Shown piece by piece: positions 21,701-29,756 of a stretch of DNA of 64,000 nucleotides; within the stretch, counting starts at the first letter, position 1, and each line of letters begins with the position of its first letter. A program made the translations under genes and the position numbers. The notes under the pieces are model-generated. The model saw only the letters and a list, made by a program, of their open reading frames with translations. It was not told the DNA's origin and did no database searches. The DNA is from Lysobacter enzymogenes (GTDB lineage Bacteria > Pseudomonadota > Gammaproteobacteria > Xanthomonadales > Xanthomonadaceae), in the NCBI RefSeq assembly GCF_900106525.1, contig NZ_FNOG01000006.1, forward strand, positions 62,001 to 126,000, given 5' to 3'.

Positions 21701-22197
21701 TCTTGTTCACCATCCCGCTGGCCCTGGTCGGCGCGGTGCTGGCGCTGCTGCTGACCAATTCGACGATCTCGGTGGTGGTGTTCATCGGCCTGATCCTGCT
21801 GGTCGGCCTGGTGGTCAAGAACGCGATCATCCTGATCGACAAGGTCAACCAGTTGCGCGAGCACGGCGTGGCCAAGCGCGAGGCGTTGATCGAAGGCGCG
21901 CGCTCGCGCCTGCGCCCGATCATCATGACCACGCTGTGCACCTTGTTCGGCTTCCTGCCGCTGGCCATCGCCACCGGCGAAGGCGCCGAGGTGCGCTCGC
22001 CGATGGCAATCACGGTGATCGGCGGCCTGCTGGTGTCGACCCTGCTGACCCTGGTGGTGATCCCGGTGGTGTACGACCTGCTCGACCGCCGCGGCGACGC
22101 CTATTACCGCGAACGGGTGCGCAAGGCCCGCCGCCGTGATGCGGCCGTGGCGCAAACGCTGGGCCACGACAACGATCCGCTGACCGGGGCGCACTGA
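18706..22197 (+). CDS. RND efflux pump subunit 1 (HAE1 type, with insertions)
   Basis: A 1163-residue inner-membrane proton/drug antiporter of the AcrB type: 12 membrane helices and two large periplasmic loops. The TM4 proton-relay motif is GLVVDDSIVVLES with the Asp pair. It is about 110-120 residues longer than AcrB relatives. One reason is an Ala-rich insertion at about 264-312 in the first periplasmic loop (GGNAAAEAAAQMARVAAASG and beyond); another is a long hydrophobic or amphipathic segment between TM6 and TM7 (IPRGIGIAVRSLFFGIAWAI). The start is GTG at 18706 with GGGGAC upstream. Its stop is one base before the next ATG. Two-subunit pumps such as MdtBC are a precedent; substrates are unknown. 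Confidence 0.93.
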   Translation: MAQLPDATSFNLVEFSTRRRVTVAMVTITFLLFGLIALNSLKVNLLPDLSYPTLTVRTEYTGAAPTEIETLISEPLEEAVGVVKGLRKLKSVSRTGQSDVVLEFAWGTDMDQASLEVRDKMEVVQLPLEAKKPVLLRFNPSTEPILRIALSTKGGEKASDSEAIRQLTALRRYADDDLKKKLEPVDGVAAVKVGGGLEDEIQVDIDQQKISQLNLPIDTVIQRLKAENVNVSGGRLEEGQQRYLVRTVNEFATVPEIREMLVTTQKAGGNAAAEAAAQMARVAAASGSADAMAAAASVESANSGDQAVAAGGKPVRLKDIAEVRQGYKERESIIRLGGKEAVELAIYKEGDANTVATADAVQARLTQIKSQIPPDVELTTIDDQSQFIRHAIADVKKDAVIGGLLAILIIFLFLRDGWSTFVIGLSLPVSIIATFFFMDRLGLSLNVMSLGGLALATGLVVDDSIVVLESIAKARERGLGILEAAVVGTREVSMAVVASTLTTIAVFLPLVFVEGIAGQLFRDQALTVALAIGISLIVSMTLIPMLSALRGRPALSFQEEPPQPRWEPKNPALRALAWIPRGIGIAVRSLFFGIAWAIVRGWRLLGAVVGPIMGKASDIAMSPYGRAERGYLKLLPAAMAHRALVLTLAGAAFLATLAAVPLLGADLIPQLAQDRFDMTVKLPPGTPLRETDALVREIQTKHEKDPGIRAWFGVSGSGTRLDANPTESGENIGKVTVVMADGGSKQVEAQETERLRQTMRAHPGAQVDFARPQLFSFSTPLEIELRGQDLETIQRAGQHMAKLLRGNPHFADVKSTVEQGFPEIQIRFDQDRAGALGLATRDIADVVVKKVRGDVATRYSFRDRKIDVLVRARQADRASIESIRRLIVNPGSNRPVTLESVAEVVATTGPSEIHRADQVRVAIVSSNLRDIDLGGAIAEVGKMVREQPLSPEVRMHIGGQGEELQQSINSLLFAFGLAIFLVYLVMASQFESLLHPFVILFTIPLALVGAVLALLLTNSTISVVVFIGLILLVGLVVKNAIILIDKVNQLREHGVAKREALIEGARSRLRPIIMTTLCTLFGFLPLAIATGEGAEVRSPMAITVIGGLLVSTLLTLVVIPVVYDLLDRRGDAYYRERVRKARRRDAAVAQTLGHDNDPLTGAH

Positions 22198-22198
22198 C

Positions 22199-25100
22199 AT
22201 GAGCGGCGTCGCCGAGATCAGCATCAAGCGGCCGATCACGACCATCATGTTGTTCGTGTCGATGTTCGTGATCGGCCTGATCGCGGCCGTGCGGCTGCCG
22301 TTGGAGTCGCTGCCGGACATCACCGCGCCGTTCCTGCTGGTGCAGCTGCCTTACGACGGCTCCACCCCGGAGGAAGTCGAACGCACCATCCTGCGCCCGG
22401 CCGAAGAGGCGCTGGCGACGATGACCGGGATCAAGCGCCTGCACGGCACCGCCAGTTCCGACGCGGCCACGATCCAGATGGAGTTCAAGGACTGGGACCG
22501 CGACATCGCCATCGCCGCGTCCGAGGCGCGCGAGCGCATCGACGCGATCGTCGACGACCTGCCCGACGGCTTCCAGCGCTACTTCGTGTTCAAGTGGTCC
22601 AGCGCCGACCAGGCCATCTTGCAGGTGCGTCTGGCCGGCGACATGGACCTGAGCCATTCCTACGATTTGATCGACCGCGAGTTCAAGCGCCGGCTCGAAC
22701 GCATCCCGGGCGTGGCCAAGGTCGAGATCGGCGGCGCCGCGCCCAACGAGGTCGAGATCGCAATCCTGCCCGACCGCATGGTCGCCCACGACGTCGATCT
22801 CAATACCCTGACCAAGCGCCTGCAGGCGCTGAACTTCTCCATTTCCGCCGGCGAGATCGAGGACGGCGGCCGCCGCCTGCGGGTGCAGCCGATCGGCCAG
22901 GTGGTCGACCTGGAGCAGTTCCGCAACGTCAGCATCAACAACACCGGCCTGAAGCTGCGCGACATCGCCGATGTGCGGCTGAAGGCGGCGCGGCTGGAAA
23001 CCGGGCGGCGCCTGGACGGGCGCCCGGCGATCGGCCTGGACATCTTCAAGGAGCGCAGCGCCAACCTGGTCGAGGTCTCGCGCCTGGCCCTGGCCGAGGT
23101 CGAGGCGATCCGCGCCCAGCCGGAGCTGCGCAACATCGAGATCAAGGTGGTGCGCAACCAGGGCGAGGACGTGACCAGCTCGCTGCTGGAACTGGCCGAG
23201 GCCGGCGCGATCGGCCTGCTGCTGTCGATCGCGGTGCTGTACTTCTTCCTGCGCCATTGGCCTTCGACGCTGATGGTGACCCTGGCCATTCCGATCTGCT
23301 TCGTGATGACCCTGGGCTTCATGCACTTCGTCGGCGTGACCCTCAACGTGCTGTCGCTGATGGGCTTGCTGCTGGCGGTGGGCATGCTGGTGGACAACGC
23401 GGTGGTGGTGGTGGAGAGCATCTACCAGGAACGCGAGAAGATGCCCGATCAGCCGGAGCTGGCCTCGATCGTCGGCACCCGCCACGTCGCCATCGCGCTG
23501 TCGGCCGGCACCTTGTGCCACTGCATCGTGTTCCTGCCCAACCTGCTCGGCGAGACCAACGACATCAGCATCTTCATGTCGCAGATCGCCATCACCATCT
23601 CGGTGTCGCTGCTGGCCTCGTGGCTGGTCGCGGTGAGCCTGATCCCGATGATCTCCGCGCGGCTCAAGACCCCGCCGGCGGTGGCCAGCGACCGCGGCCT
23701 GATCGCGCGCCTGCAGCGCTCCTACGCGCGCTTCCTGCGCTGGACTTTGGAACACCGCGGCGCCAGCGTCATCGGCATCATCCTGGTGGTGCTGGTCAGC
23801 GTGTTCCCGGCGACCCAGACCAAGTTCGACATGTTCGGCAACGAGGGCGGCAAGGAGGCCTTCATCCAGTACCACTGGAAGGGCAGCTACACCCGCGAGC
23901 AGATGTCGGAGGAAATCCTCAAGGTCGAGAAGTTCCTGGAAGCGCGCCGCAAGCAGTACCACCTCAAGCAGATCTATTCGTTCTTCAGCACGCAGGGCGG
24001 CGGCGACGCCGGCACCCGCTTGCAGTTCCACGAGAACGAGGTGGAGAACACCAAGCCGCTGGTCGATGCGATCTCCAAGGCGCTGCCGAAGTCGGCCAAG
24101 GCCGAGATCAGCATGGGCCAGGACGAGGGCGGCGGCCAGAACGGCGGCAAGAGCGTGCAGGTGCAGTTGGTCGGCGACTCGACCGAGACCCTGAGCGAGC
24201 TGGCCGGCGACATCGTGCCGATCCTGGCCCGGCGCAAGGAACTGCGCGATGTGCGCGTGGACATCGGCGACCGCAACACCGAGCTCAACGTGCGCGTGGA
24301 CCGCGAGCGCGCCGCCTCGTTCGGCTTCAGCGTCGAGGAAGTCTCGCGCTTCGTCGGCCTGGCCCTGCGCGGCGCGCAGTTGCGCGACTTCCAGCGCGGC
24401 GAGACCGAAGTGCCGGTGTGGGCGCGCTTCGCCGGCGCGGAGAACTACGGCATCGAGAACCTGTCGGAGTTCACCGTGCGCGCCGCCGACGGCCGCAGCG
24501 TGCCGCTGCTGGCGATGGTCGACGTGGCGGTGCGGCCGACCGCGAGCCAGATCAACCGCAACAACCGCCAGACCACGCTGACCATCCAGGCCAGCCTCAA
24601 CGGCAAGGCGACCACGCCCGAGGCGCGCAAGGCGATGGAGGAAACGCTCAAGACCGTGGCGTTCCCGGCCGGCTACAACTACAGCTTCGACGGCAGCTCG
24701 TTCGAGCGCGACGACGATGCCGGCAAGCAGATGATGTTCAACCTCATCATCGCCCTGGTGATGATCTACGTGGTGATGGCGGCGGTGTTCGAGTCGCTGC
24801 TGTTCCCGGCGGCGATCATGAGCTGCGTGGTGTTCTCGATCTTCGGCGTGTTCTGGCTGTTCTGGATCACCGGCAGCTCGTTCACGGTGATGGCCTTCAT
24901 CGGCATCCTGGTGCTGATGGGGGTGGTGGTGAACAACGGCATCGTCATGGTCGAGCACATCAACAACCTGCGCCGGCGCGGCCTGAGCCGCAACGAGGCG
25001 CTGGTGGAAGGCAGCCGCGAGCGCTTGCGGCCGATCATGATGACCATGGGCACGGCGATCCTGGCGATGATCCCGATCTCGCTCAGCGACACCGTGGTGC

Positions 25101-25282
25101 TCGGCGGCCTGGCCTATTCGCCGATGGCGCGCGCGGTGGCCGGCGGCCTGGCGTTCTCGACCGTGGTCAGCCTGCTGTTCCTGCCGACCATCTACGCCAT
25201 CCTCGACGACATGCGCGACGGCAGCGCCGCGCTGGTGCGGCGCGCGCGCGGCGTGGCGGCGAAGGGTGAGGCGGCGGCGTAG
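22199..25282 (+). CDS. RND efflux pump subunit 2
   Basis: A 1027-residue RND transporter with normal HAE1 length and 12 predicted helices. The N-terminus SIKRPITTIMLFVSMFVIGL is the first helix. TM4 carries GMLVDNAVVVVES: the second acid of the usual Asp pair is Asn, unlike subunit 1. The start codon follows the subunit-1 stop by one base, so translation is probably coupled. The most likely arrangement is a heteromeric trimer as in MdtBC, with subunit 1 carrying the full proton relay; this is inference. Clustering with one adaptor supports a single pump. Confidence 0.93.
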   Translation: MSGVAEISIKRPITTIMLFVSMFVIGLIAAVRLPLESLPDITAPFLLVQLPYDGSTPEEVERTILRPAEEALATMTGIKRLHGTASSDAATIQMEFKDWDRDIAIAASEARERIDAIVDDLPDGFQRYFVFKWSSADQAILQVRLAGDMDLSHSYDLIDREFKRRLERIPGVAKVEIGGAAPNEVEIAILPDRMVAHDVDLNTLTKRLQALNFSISAGEIEDGGRRLRVQPIGQVVDLEQFRNVSINNTGLKLRDIADVRLKAARLETGRRLDGRPAIGLDIFKERSANLVEVSRLALAEVEAIRAQPELRNIEIKVVRNQGEDVTSSLLELAEAGAIGLLLSIAVLYFFLRHWPSTLMVTLAIPICFVMTLGFMHFVGVTLNVLSLMGLLLAVGMLVDNAVVVVESIYQEREKMPDQPELASIVGTRHVAIALSAGTLCHCIVFLPNLLGETNDISIFMSQIAITISVSLLASWLVAVSLIPMISARLKTPPAVASDRGLIARLQRSYARFLRWTLEHRGASVIGIILVVLVSVFPATQTKFDMFGNEGGKEAFIQYHWKGSYTREQMSEEILKVEKFLEARRKQYHLKQIYSFFSTQGGGDAGTRLQFHENEVENTKPLVDAISKALPKSAKAEISMGQDEGGGQNGGKSVQVQLVGDSTETLSELAGDIVPILARRKELRDVRVDIGDRNTELNVRVDRERAASFGFSVEEVSRFVGLALRGAQLRDFQRGETEVPVWARFAGAENYGIENLSEFTVRAADGRSVPLLAMVDVAVRPTASQINRNNRQTTLTIQASLNGKATTPEARKAMEETLKTVAFPAGYNYSFDGSSFERDDDAGKQMMFNLIIALVMIYVVMAAVFESLLFPAAIMSCVVFSIFGVFWLFWITGSSFTVMAFIGILVLMGVVVNNGIVMVEHINNLRRRGLSRNEALVEGSRERLRPIMMTMGTAILAMIPISLSDTVVLGGLAYSPMARAVAGGLAFSTVVSLLFLPTIYAILDDMRDGSAALVRRARGVAAKGEAAA

Positions 25283-25310
25283 GCCTGAGAGACGGGGGCG
25301 AACCGCCCCC

Positions 25311-25660
25311 TGTAGGAGCGGCGCAAGCCGCGACCGCGACACTTCGCTTACGACGCAACCTGCCGTCCCGCGGTCGCGGCTCGCGCCGCTCCTACAGGAA
25401 GCAAACCGTTTTTGCGAAGGTGCGTGTGGCGGCTGCGGCACCGCGCTTGCGGCGCGACCTGCCGCTCCGCGGTCGCGGCTTGCGCCGCTCCTACAGGGAG
25501 CAATCTGTTTTTGCGAAGGTGCGTGTGGCGGCTGCGGCATCGCGCTTGCGGCGCGATCTGTTGCCCCGCGGTCGCGGCTTGCGCCGCTCCTACAGGGAGC
25601 AAACCGTTTTTGCGAAGGTTCGGGCGCCGACTGTAGGAGCGGCGCAAGCCGCGACCGCGA
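25311..25660. repeat. Type-2 palindromic repeats with a 99-bp tandem array
   Basis: The repeat core is TGTAGGAGCGGCGCAAGCCG followed by CGACCGCG. Plus-orientation copies lie at 25311-25340 and 25632-25660; reverse copies start at 25369, 25468 and 25567. The three reverse copies are spaced exactly 99 bases and share the sequence between them (GTTTTTGCGAAGGTGCGTGT and more), giving two full units and a partial third. The same core occurs at about 30600, 43280, 45680 and 46367. Confidence 0.93.
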
Positions 25661-25777
25661 CACGGCGCTTACGGCGCAACTCGATCGAGGCGGGCAGGCC
25701 ACGCGAACGGGCGCGAGAACAAGACGATGCCGCAACCGGCACGGCTTCCCGCACGGCTTCGCCCCGGCGCAAACGAA

Positions 25778-25803
25778 AACGGCGCCGCAAACGCGGCGCC
25801 GTT
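25778..25803 (-). terminator. Rho-independent terminator of the traB-like gene
   Basis: Perfect stem AACGGCGCCGC / GCGGCGCCGTT with loop AAAC, 38 bases after the stop codon. On the minus strand TTTTCGTTTG follows. Confidence 0.85.
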
Positions 25804-25840
25804 GTCCGAAACCTGCGCCGCCAGCGCCCCGCGTCCCGCG

Positions 25841-27052
25841 TCAGCCCACCAGCTTGCTGGCGATGCGGAACCCCGCCAGCCACACGCCGATGCCGGTGCC
25901 GATGTTGGTCAGCATGAAATTGAGCACCACGCGCGCGACCCGGTTGCGGTACCAGCCGCGCACGGTCTGCGCATCGTCGCGCAGGGCCATGAAGTCGCCG
26001 TAGGCCGGCTTGCGCCGGTGCACTTCCACCAGCGCGCTGACCGCGCCGGCCGGCACGCCGGGACGGAACGGCTTGAGCGGCGCCACCAGCGCCGCGGTGA
26101 TGATGCTCAGCGGATGCCCGCCGGCGAGCAGGCAGCCCAGCGCGGCCAGGCCGCCGGTGTACATGACCCACTGCAGCAGCAGGTCCGCGCCCATCGCCGC
26201 GCCGCCTTTCCAAAAGCCCCAGGCGATGCCGGCCAGGATCAGCCCGGTGATCGCGATCATCACCCACGGCACCTTGCTCTTGGTCTTGATCTGTTCCAGC
26301 TCGGTGCGCTGCGCGACCGGGTCGCCCTGGTCCTCGCGCAGGTGCTTGGCCAGGCCTTGCAGATGGCCGGCGCCGACCACCGCCAGCACCTCGCGCGATT
26401 CGCCCACGGTTTCGCGCAGGCGCGCGGCCATGTAGCGGTCGCGCTCGGCGATCACGGTCTCGTACAACTGCGGGCTTTCCTTGGCGAACTCGCCGAAGCT
26501 CGATTCGAGCATGTCGCCCTGCTTGAGCTTCTCGATCTCTTCCTCGCCGACCTCGTCGGCGGCGAACAGGCTGGTGACCAGGCCGACGCCGAGCTTGGTC
26601 CGGCCCCAGAAGCCCAGTTGCTGCGAGGCGCGTCTGAAGGTCAGGCCGACCTCGCGGTCGATCAGGTGCACCGGCAGCTCGCGTTCGCGCGCCTCGACCA
26701 CCGCGCGCTTGAGCTCGGCGCCGGGCTCGATGCCGAGCTGTTCGGCGAGCCGGCGCTGGTACGCGGCCAGGGCCAGGTTGGCGGCGAACAGCGCGGTCTT
26801 GCCCGAGCGGATCACCTGGATCAGATCCAGCCGCGCCAGCGCGTCCGGATCGGTCAGCGCCTGCAGGCGCTGCGCGTCCAGTTCGACCGCGACCGCATCG
26901 AAGCGGCCGCTGCCGACCGCGTCGCGCACCGCCTCGACGCTGGCCTGGGACACGTGTGCGGTGCCCAGCAGGGTGTAGCGGACGCCGTCGCGTTCGACGA
27001 TGGCGTGCGGTTGGCCTTGCAGGCCGTCGGGGACGATCGAAGGTGAGTTCAT
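25841..27052 (-). CDS. TraB family protein (pheromone-shutdown/GumN-like fold)
   Basis: A 403-residue membrane-associated protein. The N-terminal TraB domain (about 15-240) shows the family motifs: GTAHVSQAS near the start, ELPVHLIDREVGLTFRRA in the middle, and VLAVVGAGHLQGL. Three hydrophobic segments follow (about 265-345: VMIAITGLILAGIAWGF, YTGGLAALGCLLAGGH and more), then a C-terminal helix with LNFMLTNIGTGIGVWL. Bacterial members are proposed Tiki-like metalloproteases on the basis of fold, but activity is not established. The ATG at 27052 is where family similarity starts. It is a single-gene unit with its own terminator. Confidence 0.85.
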   Translation of the reverse strand: MNSPSIVPDGLQGQPHAIVERDGVRYTLLGTAHVSQASVEAVRDAVGSGRFDAVAVELDAQRLQALTDPDALARLDLIQVIRSGKTALFAANLALAAYQRRLAEQLGIEPGAELKRAVVEARERELPVHLIDREVGLTFRRASQQLGFWGRTKLGVGLVTSLFAADEVGEEEIEKLKQGDMLESSFGEFAKESPQLYETVIAERDRYMAARLRETVGESREVLAVVGAGHLQGLAKHLREDQGDPVAQRTELEQIKTKSKVPWVMIAITGLILAGIAWGFWKGGAAMGADLLLQWVMYTGGLAALGCLLAGGHPLSIITAALVAPLKPFRPGVPAGAVSALVEVHRRKPAYGDFMALRDDAQTVRGWYRNRVARVVLNFMLTNIGTGIGVWLAGFRIASKLVG

Positions 27053-27154
27053 GCGCTGGGTGGCGGGCTCGCGGCGGCTGTGCCGGAGCACAGAAAGTCC
27101 CGCAGCATAGAGGCTGCGGCAGGGGGCGGCAAACCGGCGCCGGCGCCGGTGCGG

Positions 27155-27769
27155 CTAGCTGCGCGCCCGGCGCGTCCGCGCCCGCGGCGGGGCCGGCGCG
27201 GGCGTCGCGATGGCGTCGGTCAGGGCCAGCACCTGGTCGAGCGCGGTGCGGCGGATCTCTTTGCCCAATTCGGCGTCGTCGATGGCGCGCGCGAGCATGG
27301 TGCCGCCGACGCACAGCGTCGCCATCGCCACCGCGCGCTCGCGCGCCTCGCGGCCGGGGCCGAGCGAGCGCTGCATCATCGCGATCAGGCTGTCGAGCAC
27401 CTGGGTGTAGGCGCGCTTGACGCAGTCGTCGCCGCGCCCGACCTCGGAGGAGAACGCGACCAACGGGCAGGGATAGTCGAAATCGGCGACGTGGCGATCG
27501 GACAGGTACTCGCGCGCCAGCCGCGCGGCCGCCGGCGGATCGGTCTCGCAGCCGCCGTCGGGCATCGCGGTCAGGATGTGCTCGACCGCCTCGGCGTACA
27601 GGTCCTGCTTGCGCTTGAAGTGGTTGTAGAAGCCGCCGCGGGTCAGGCCGGCCTCGGCCATGATCTCGTCGATCGACACCTCGGCGAAGCCGCGGCGGGT
27701 GAACAGCCTGCGCGCGGTGGAGACGATGCGCGCGCGGGTCTGGGCTTTGTGTTCGCTGGTGTAGGGCAT
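27155..27769 (-). CDS. TetR family repressor next to GST gene
   Basis: A 204-residue regulator. The HTH (about 12-58) reads IVSTARRLFTRRGFAEVSID, then EAGLTRGGFYNHFKRKQDLY, the typical helix-turn-helix of the AcrR/NemR-like branch. The C-terminal ligand domain contains two Cys (PDGGCETD and YPCPLVAFSS) that could sense electrophiles (inference). It is divergent from a glutathione S-transferase gene, with a near-perfect palindrome in the shared 128-base spacer. The simplest model is a repressor of the transferase and of itself, released by a toxic electrophile. Confidence 0.9.
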   Translation of the reverse strand: MPYTSEHKAQTRARIVSTARRLFTRRGFAEVSIDEIMAEAGLTRGGFYNHFKRKQDLYAEAVEHILTAMPDGGCETDPPAAARLAREYLSDRHVADFDYPCPLVAFSSEVGRGDDCVKRAYTQVLDSLIAMMQRSLGPGREARERAVAMATLCVGGTMLARAIDDAELGKEIRRTALDQVLALTDAIATPAPAPPRARTRRARS

Positions 27770-27823
27770 GGCGGCGGCCGCGGGGCGGGTGAGGGCGGGC
27801 TGAGATGGGTTTAGCACGATTTT

Positions 27824-27845
27824 AAATATGTTCTTGAACATATTT
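27824..27845. promoter_or_regulatory. Probable TetR operator between tetR and gst
   Basis: Arms AAATATGTTC and GAACATATTT, separated by TT, form a perfect 10-bp inverted repeat, strikingly AT-rich for this genome. It lies 54 bases before the tetR start and 52 before the gst start, well placed to control both. Confidence 0.8.
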
Positions 27846-27897
27846 ACCCGGCTCGCAGAATCGGCGGCGCGACATCCCCCGCCACCTGGAAACCGCC

Positions 27898-28542
27898 ATG
27901 AAGCCCATGCAGCTGTATTACTTCGAATCCCCCAACGCGCGCACCGCCTGCGCCGCCGCGCGCCACCTCGGCGCACCGGTCGAGTTCGTGCGCATCGACC
28001 TCAAGCTCGGCGAGCACCGCCGCCCCGACTATCTGGCGCTCAACCCCAACGGCAAGGTGCCGACCCTGGTCGACGGCGGCACCGTGCTGTGGGAATCGCC
28101 GGCGATCATGGCCTACCTGGCGCAACAGTCGGGCTCGGACCTGTGGCCGTCGACGCCGTCGGCGCAGGTCGAACTGCTGCGCTGGGTGCATTGGAGCGCG
28201 GCGCACTTCAACCACCACGGCGGTGCGCTGTTCTTCGAACGCATCGTCAAGGCCGCGTTCGGGTTCGGCGCGCCGGATCCGGCCGCGATCGAGGCGGCGG
28301 ACAAGCACTTCCGCCGTTTCGCCCAGGTGCTGGATGCGCACTTGGAGGGCCGGCGTTACCTGCTCGGCGACACGCTCAGCGTCGCCGACTTCGCCGCCGC
28401 GACGATGCTGCCGTGGAAGGACGCCGCGCAGTTGCCGCTCGACGGCTGCCCGCGCCTGACCGAGTGGTATGCGCGGATCGAGGCGCTGCCGGCCTGGCGC
28501 CAGCCGTATCCCGACGCCGAGGCGGCGGATATGGCGGCCTGA
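27898..28542 (+). CDS. Glutathione S-transferase family protein
   Basis: A 214-residue soluble enzyme that conjugates glutathione to electrophiles. The N-terminal thioredoxin-like domain (about 1-82) starts QLYYFESPNARTACAAARHL, with the cis-Pro in GKVPTLVDGG and the glutathione-binding WESPAIMAYLA. The all-helical C-terminal domain has the N-capping motif LSVADFAAATML. The ATG at 27898 is preferred; a Met two codons later is also possible. Divergence from a TetR gene with a palindromic operator suggests an inducible detoxification enzyme. Confidence 0.93.
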   Translation: MKPMQLYYFESPNARTACAAARHLGAPVEFVRIDLKLGEHRRPDYLALNPNGKVPTLVDGGTVLWESPAIMAYLAQQSGSDLWPSTPSAQVELLRWVHWSAAHFNHHGGALFFERIVKAAFGFGAPDPAAIEAADKHFRRFAQVLDAHLEGRRYLLGDTLSVADFAAATMLPWKDAAQLPLDGCPRLTEWYARIEALPAWRQPYPDAEAADMAA

Positions 28543-28806
28543 AGCCGCAGCGAGTCTGCGCCAGGGCCGCCCTGGCGCACGGCGGGCCGCAACGTCGGCC
28601 AAGACGGCGGCCCGCATCGCCCGAGAGGCGAACGGTCCGGCCGAAGCGGGAGGGGTGAGCTCCGGCCGGACCGGTTCGCGCTTGCTCGGATTCAGCGATC
28701 TTCCTGAGTCGGAACGCAGCCGCCACGGAGTACAGGCCGTGCGCACCGGCCCACGACGCGCACGCCGCCGCGGGCCGCAATCACCCGCGTCAGGCCCGCG
28801 CCGCGC

Positions 28807-29733
28807 TCAGGCCATCCCGTAAGGCAGGTTCGCGCTCGACACGATCTTGTCGCCGACCGCTTCGCCGCGCAGGAAGCGCAGCGTCGCCGCGATCACCGTC
28901 TGATCGTCGGCGATGCGGTTGTGGCCCAGCCCCTGGGTGGTCAGCAGGCGCGAATCCGGCCAGTAGCGCGCATAGCGCTCGCCTTCGGCCCAGGGCACTT
29001 CGCGATCGCCCAGGTCGTGCACGATCAACGCCGGCTGGGCGATGCTCGGCGCGTTGCGGTGCGCCTGCTGCGAATCGAAACTGATGCCGATGCGCGCTTC
29101 GAAGTAGGCGAACATGCGCCGGCACAGGTCTTCGCCGACCCACAGGAAGCGGGCGAAACGCTTGACCGCGGCGACCGGATCGGCCGCCGGCGCGATCAGC
29201 ACCGCGCGCTCGGCGCGCAGCCCGCGCGCCATCGCCAGCAAGGTCGCCGCGCCGCCGAGCGAATGCCCGATCGCCGCCGCCGCCGGCCCGTAATGCGTGC
29301 CGACCGCGTGCAGGTGGCGGGTGAAGTCGGGCAGGGTGGCCAGCCGGCCTTCGCTGCGCCCATGCGCGAGCTGATCGAACGCGACCACCGCATAACCGGC
29401 CGCGCGCAGCGCCGGCAGCCACTTGGCCACGCGGGTGCCGTGGCTGGACCAGCCGTGGGCGAACAGCACATACGGCTGGCGGCGCGGATCGCCCCACACG
29501 TAGCAGGCGATGGCATGGCCGTCGACGTGCAGGGTTTCCTCGCGCGCGTCCGCGGTCGGCGCGGCCAGCGCGCGACGGCGGCTGGAAGCGAACGGGGTGC
29601 AGAACAGGTCGGCGGCGCGGCGCATGGTCGCCTCCGGCGCGAACCAGGCGCCGACGGCGAAGCCCAGGCGCAGGCCGTATAAACGAAAGACGTTACGAAC
29701 GGTCGTGCTAATTCTGGCGGCAGGAACGGACAT
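28807..29733 (-). CDS. Alpha/beta hydrolase
   Basis: A 308-residue serine hydrolase. The oxyanion region YVLFAHGWSSHG, nucleophile elbow GHSLGG, an acid around VHDLGDREVPW and the His in TQGLGHNRI form the expected triad. A stretch of about 60 residues precedes the core domain and may contact the membrane (VFRLYGLRLGFAVGAWFAPEA). The substrate is unknown. It starts 23 bases after the TetR stop, so the two form an operon. The ATG at 29733 is used; a Met at about residue 37 is an alternative, and would put a 16-bp candidate operator upstream of the gene instead of inside it. Confidence 0.88.
   Translation of the reverse strand: MSVPAARISTTVRNVFRLYGLRLGFAVGAWFAPEATMRRAADLFCTPFASSRRRALAAPTADAREETLHVDGHAIACYVWGDPRRQPYVLFAHGWSSHGTRVAKWLPALRAAGYAVVAFDQLAHGRSEGRLATLPDFTRHLHAVGTHYGPAAAAIGHSLGGAATLLAMARGLRAERAVLIAPAADPVAAVKRFARFLWVGEDLCRRMFAYFEARIGISFDSQQAHRNAPSIAQPALIVHDLGDREVPWAEGERYARYWPDSRLLTTQGLGHNRIADDQTVIAATLRFLRGEAVGDKIVSSANLPYGMA
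29695..29710 (-). promoter_or_regulatory. Copy 2 of the shared 16-bp site, near the hydrolase start
   Basis: On the minus strand the sequence is TAGCACGACCGTTCGT, matching the site upstream of tetR at 15 of 16 positions. It lies 23-38 bases inside the annotated hydrolase frame. It could be a second regulator-binding site. Confidence 0.4.
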
Positions 29734-29756
29734 GACGGGCCTCGTGGGGTAGGCGA

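Larger units (their letters stand above)
25283..25840. other. Non-coding repeat region between RND operon and traB-like gene
   Basis: The 560-base gap between convergent genes is filled by type-2 palindromes and a 99-bp tandem array, then the traB-like terminator. Open frames crossing it (with strings such as CRSGASRDRD) merely translate the palindromes. Confidence 0.8.

Noticed and set aside
22010-25735. A 1241-codon minus-strand frame opposite the second RND gene
   Set aside because: A His/Asp-rich shadow of the RND frame; the plus-strand protein has all 12-helix and relay features.
25266-26003. Open frame across the type-2 repeat cluster
   Set aside because: Its residues repeat strings such as CRSGASRDRD and APLLQGA, which are translated palindromes; there is no coding evidence.
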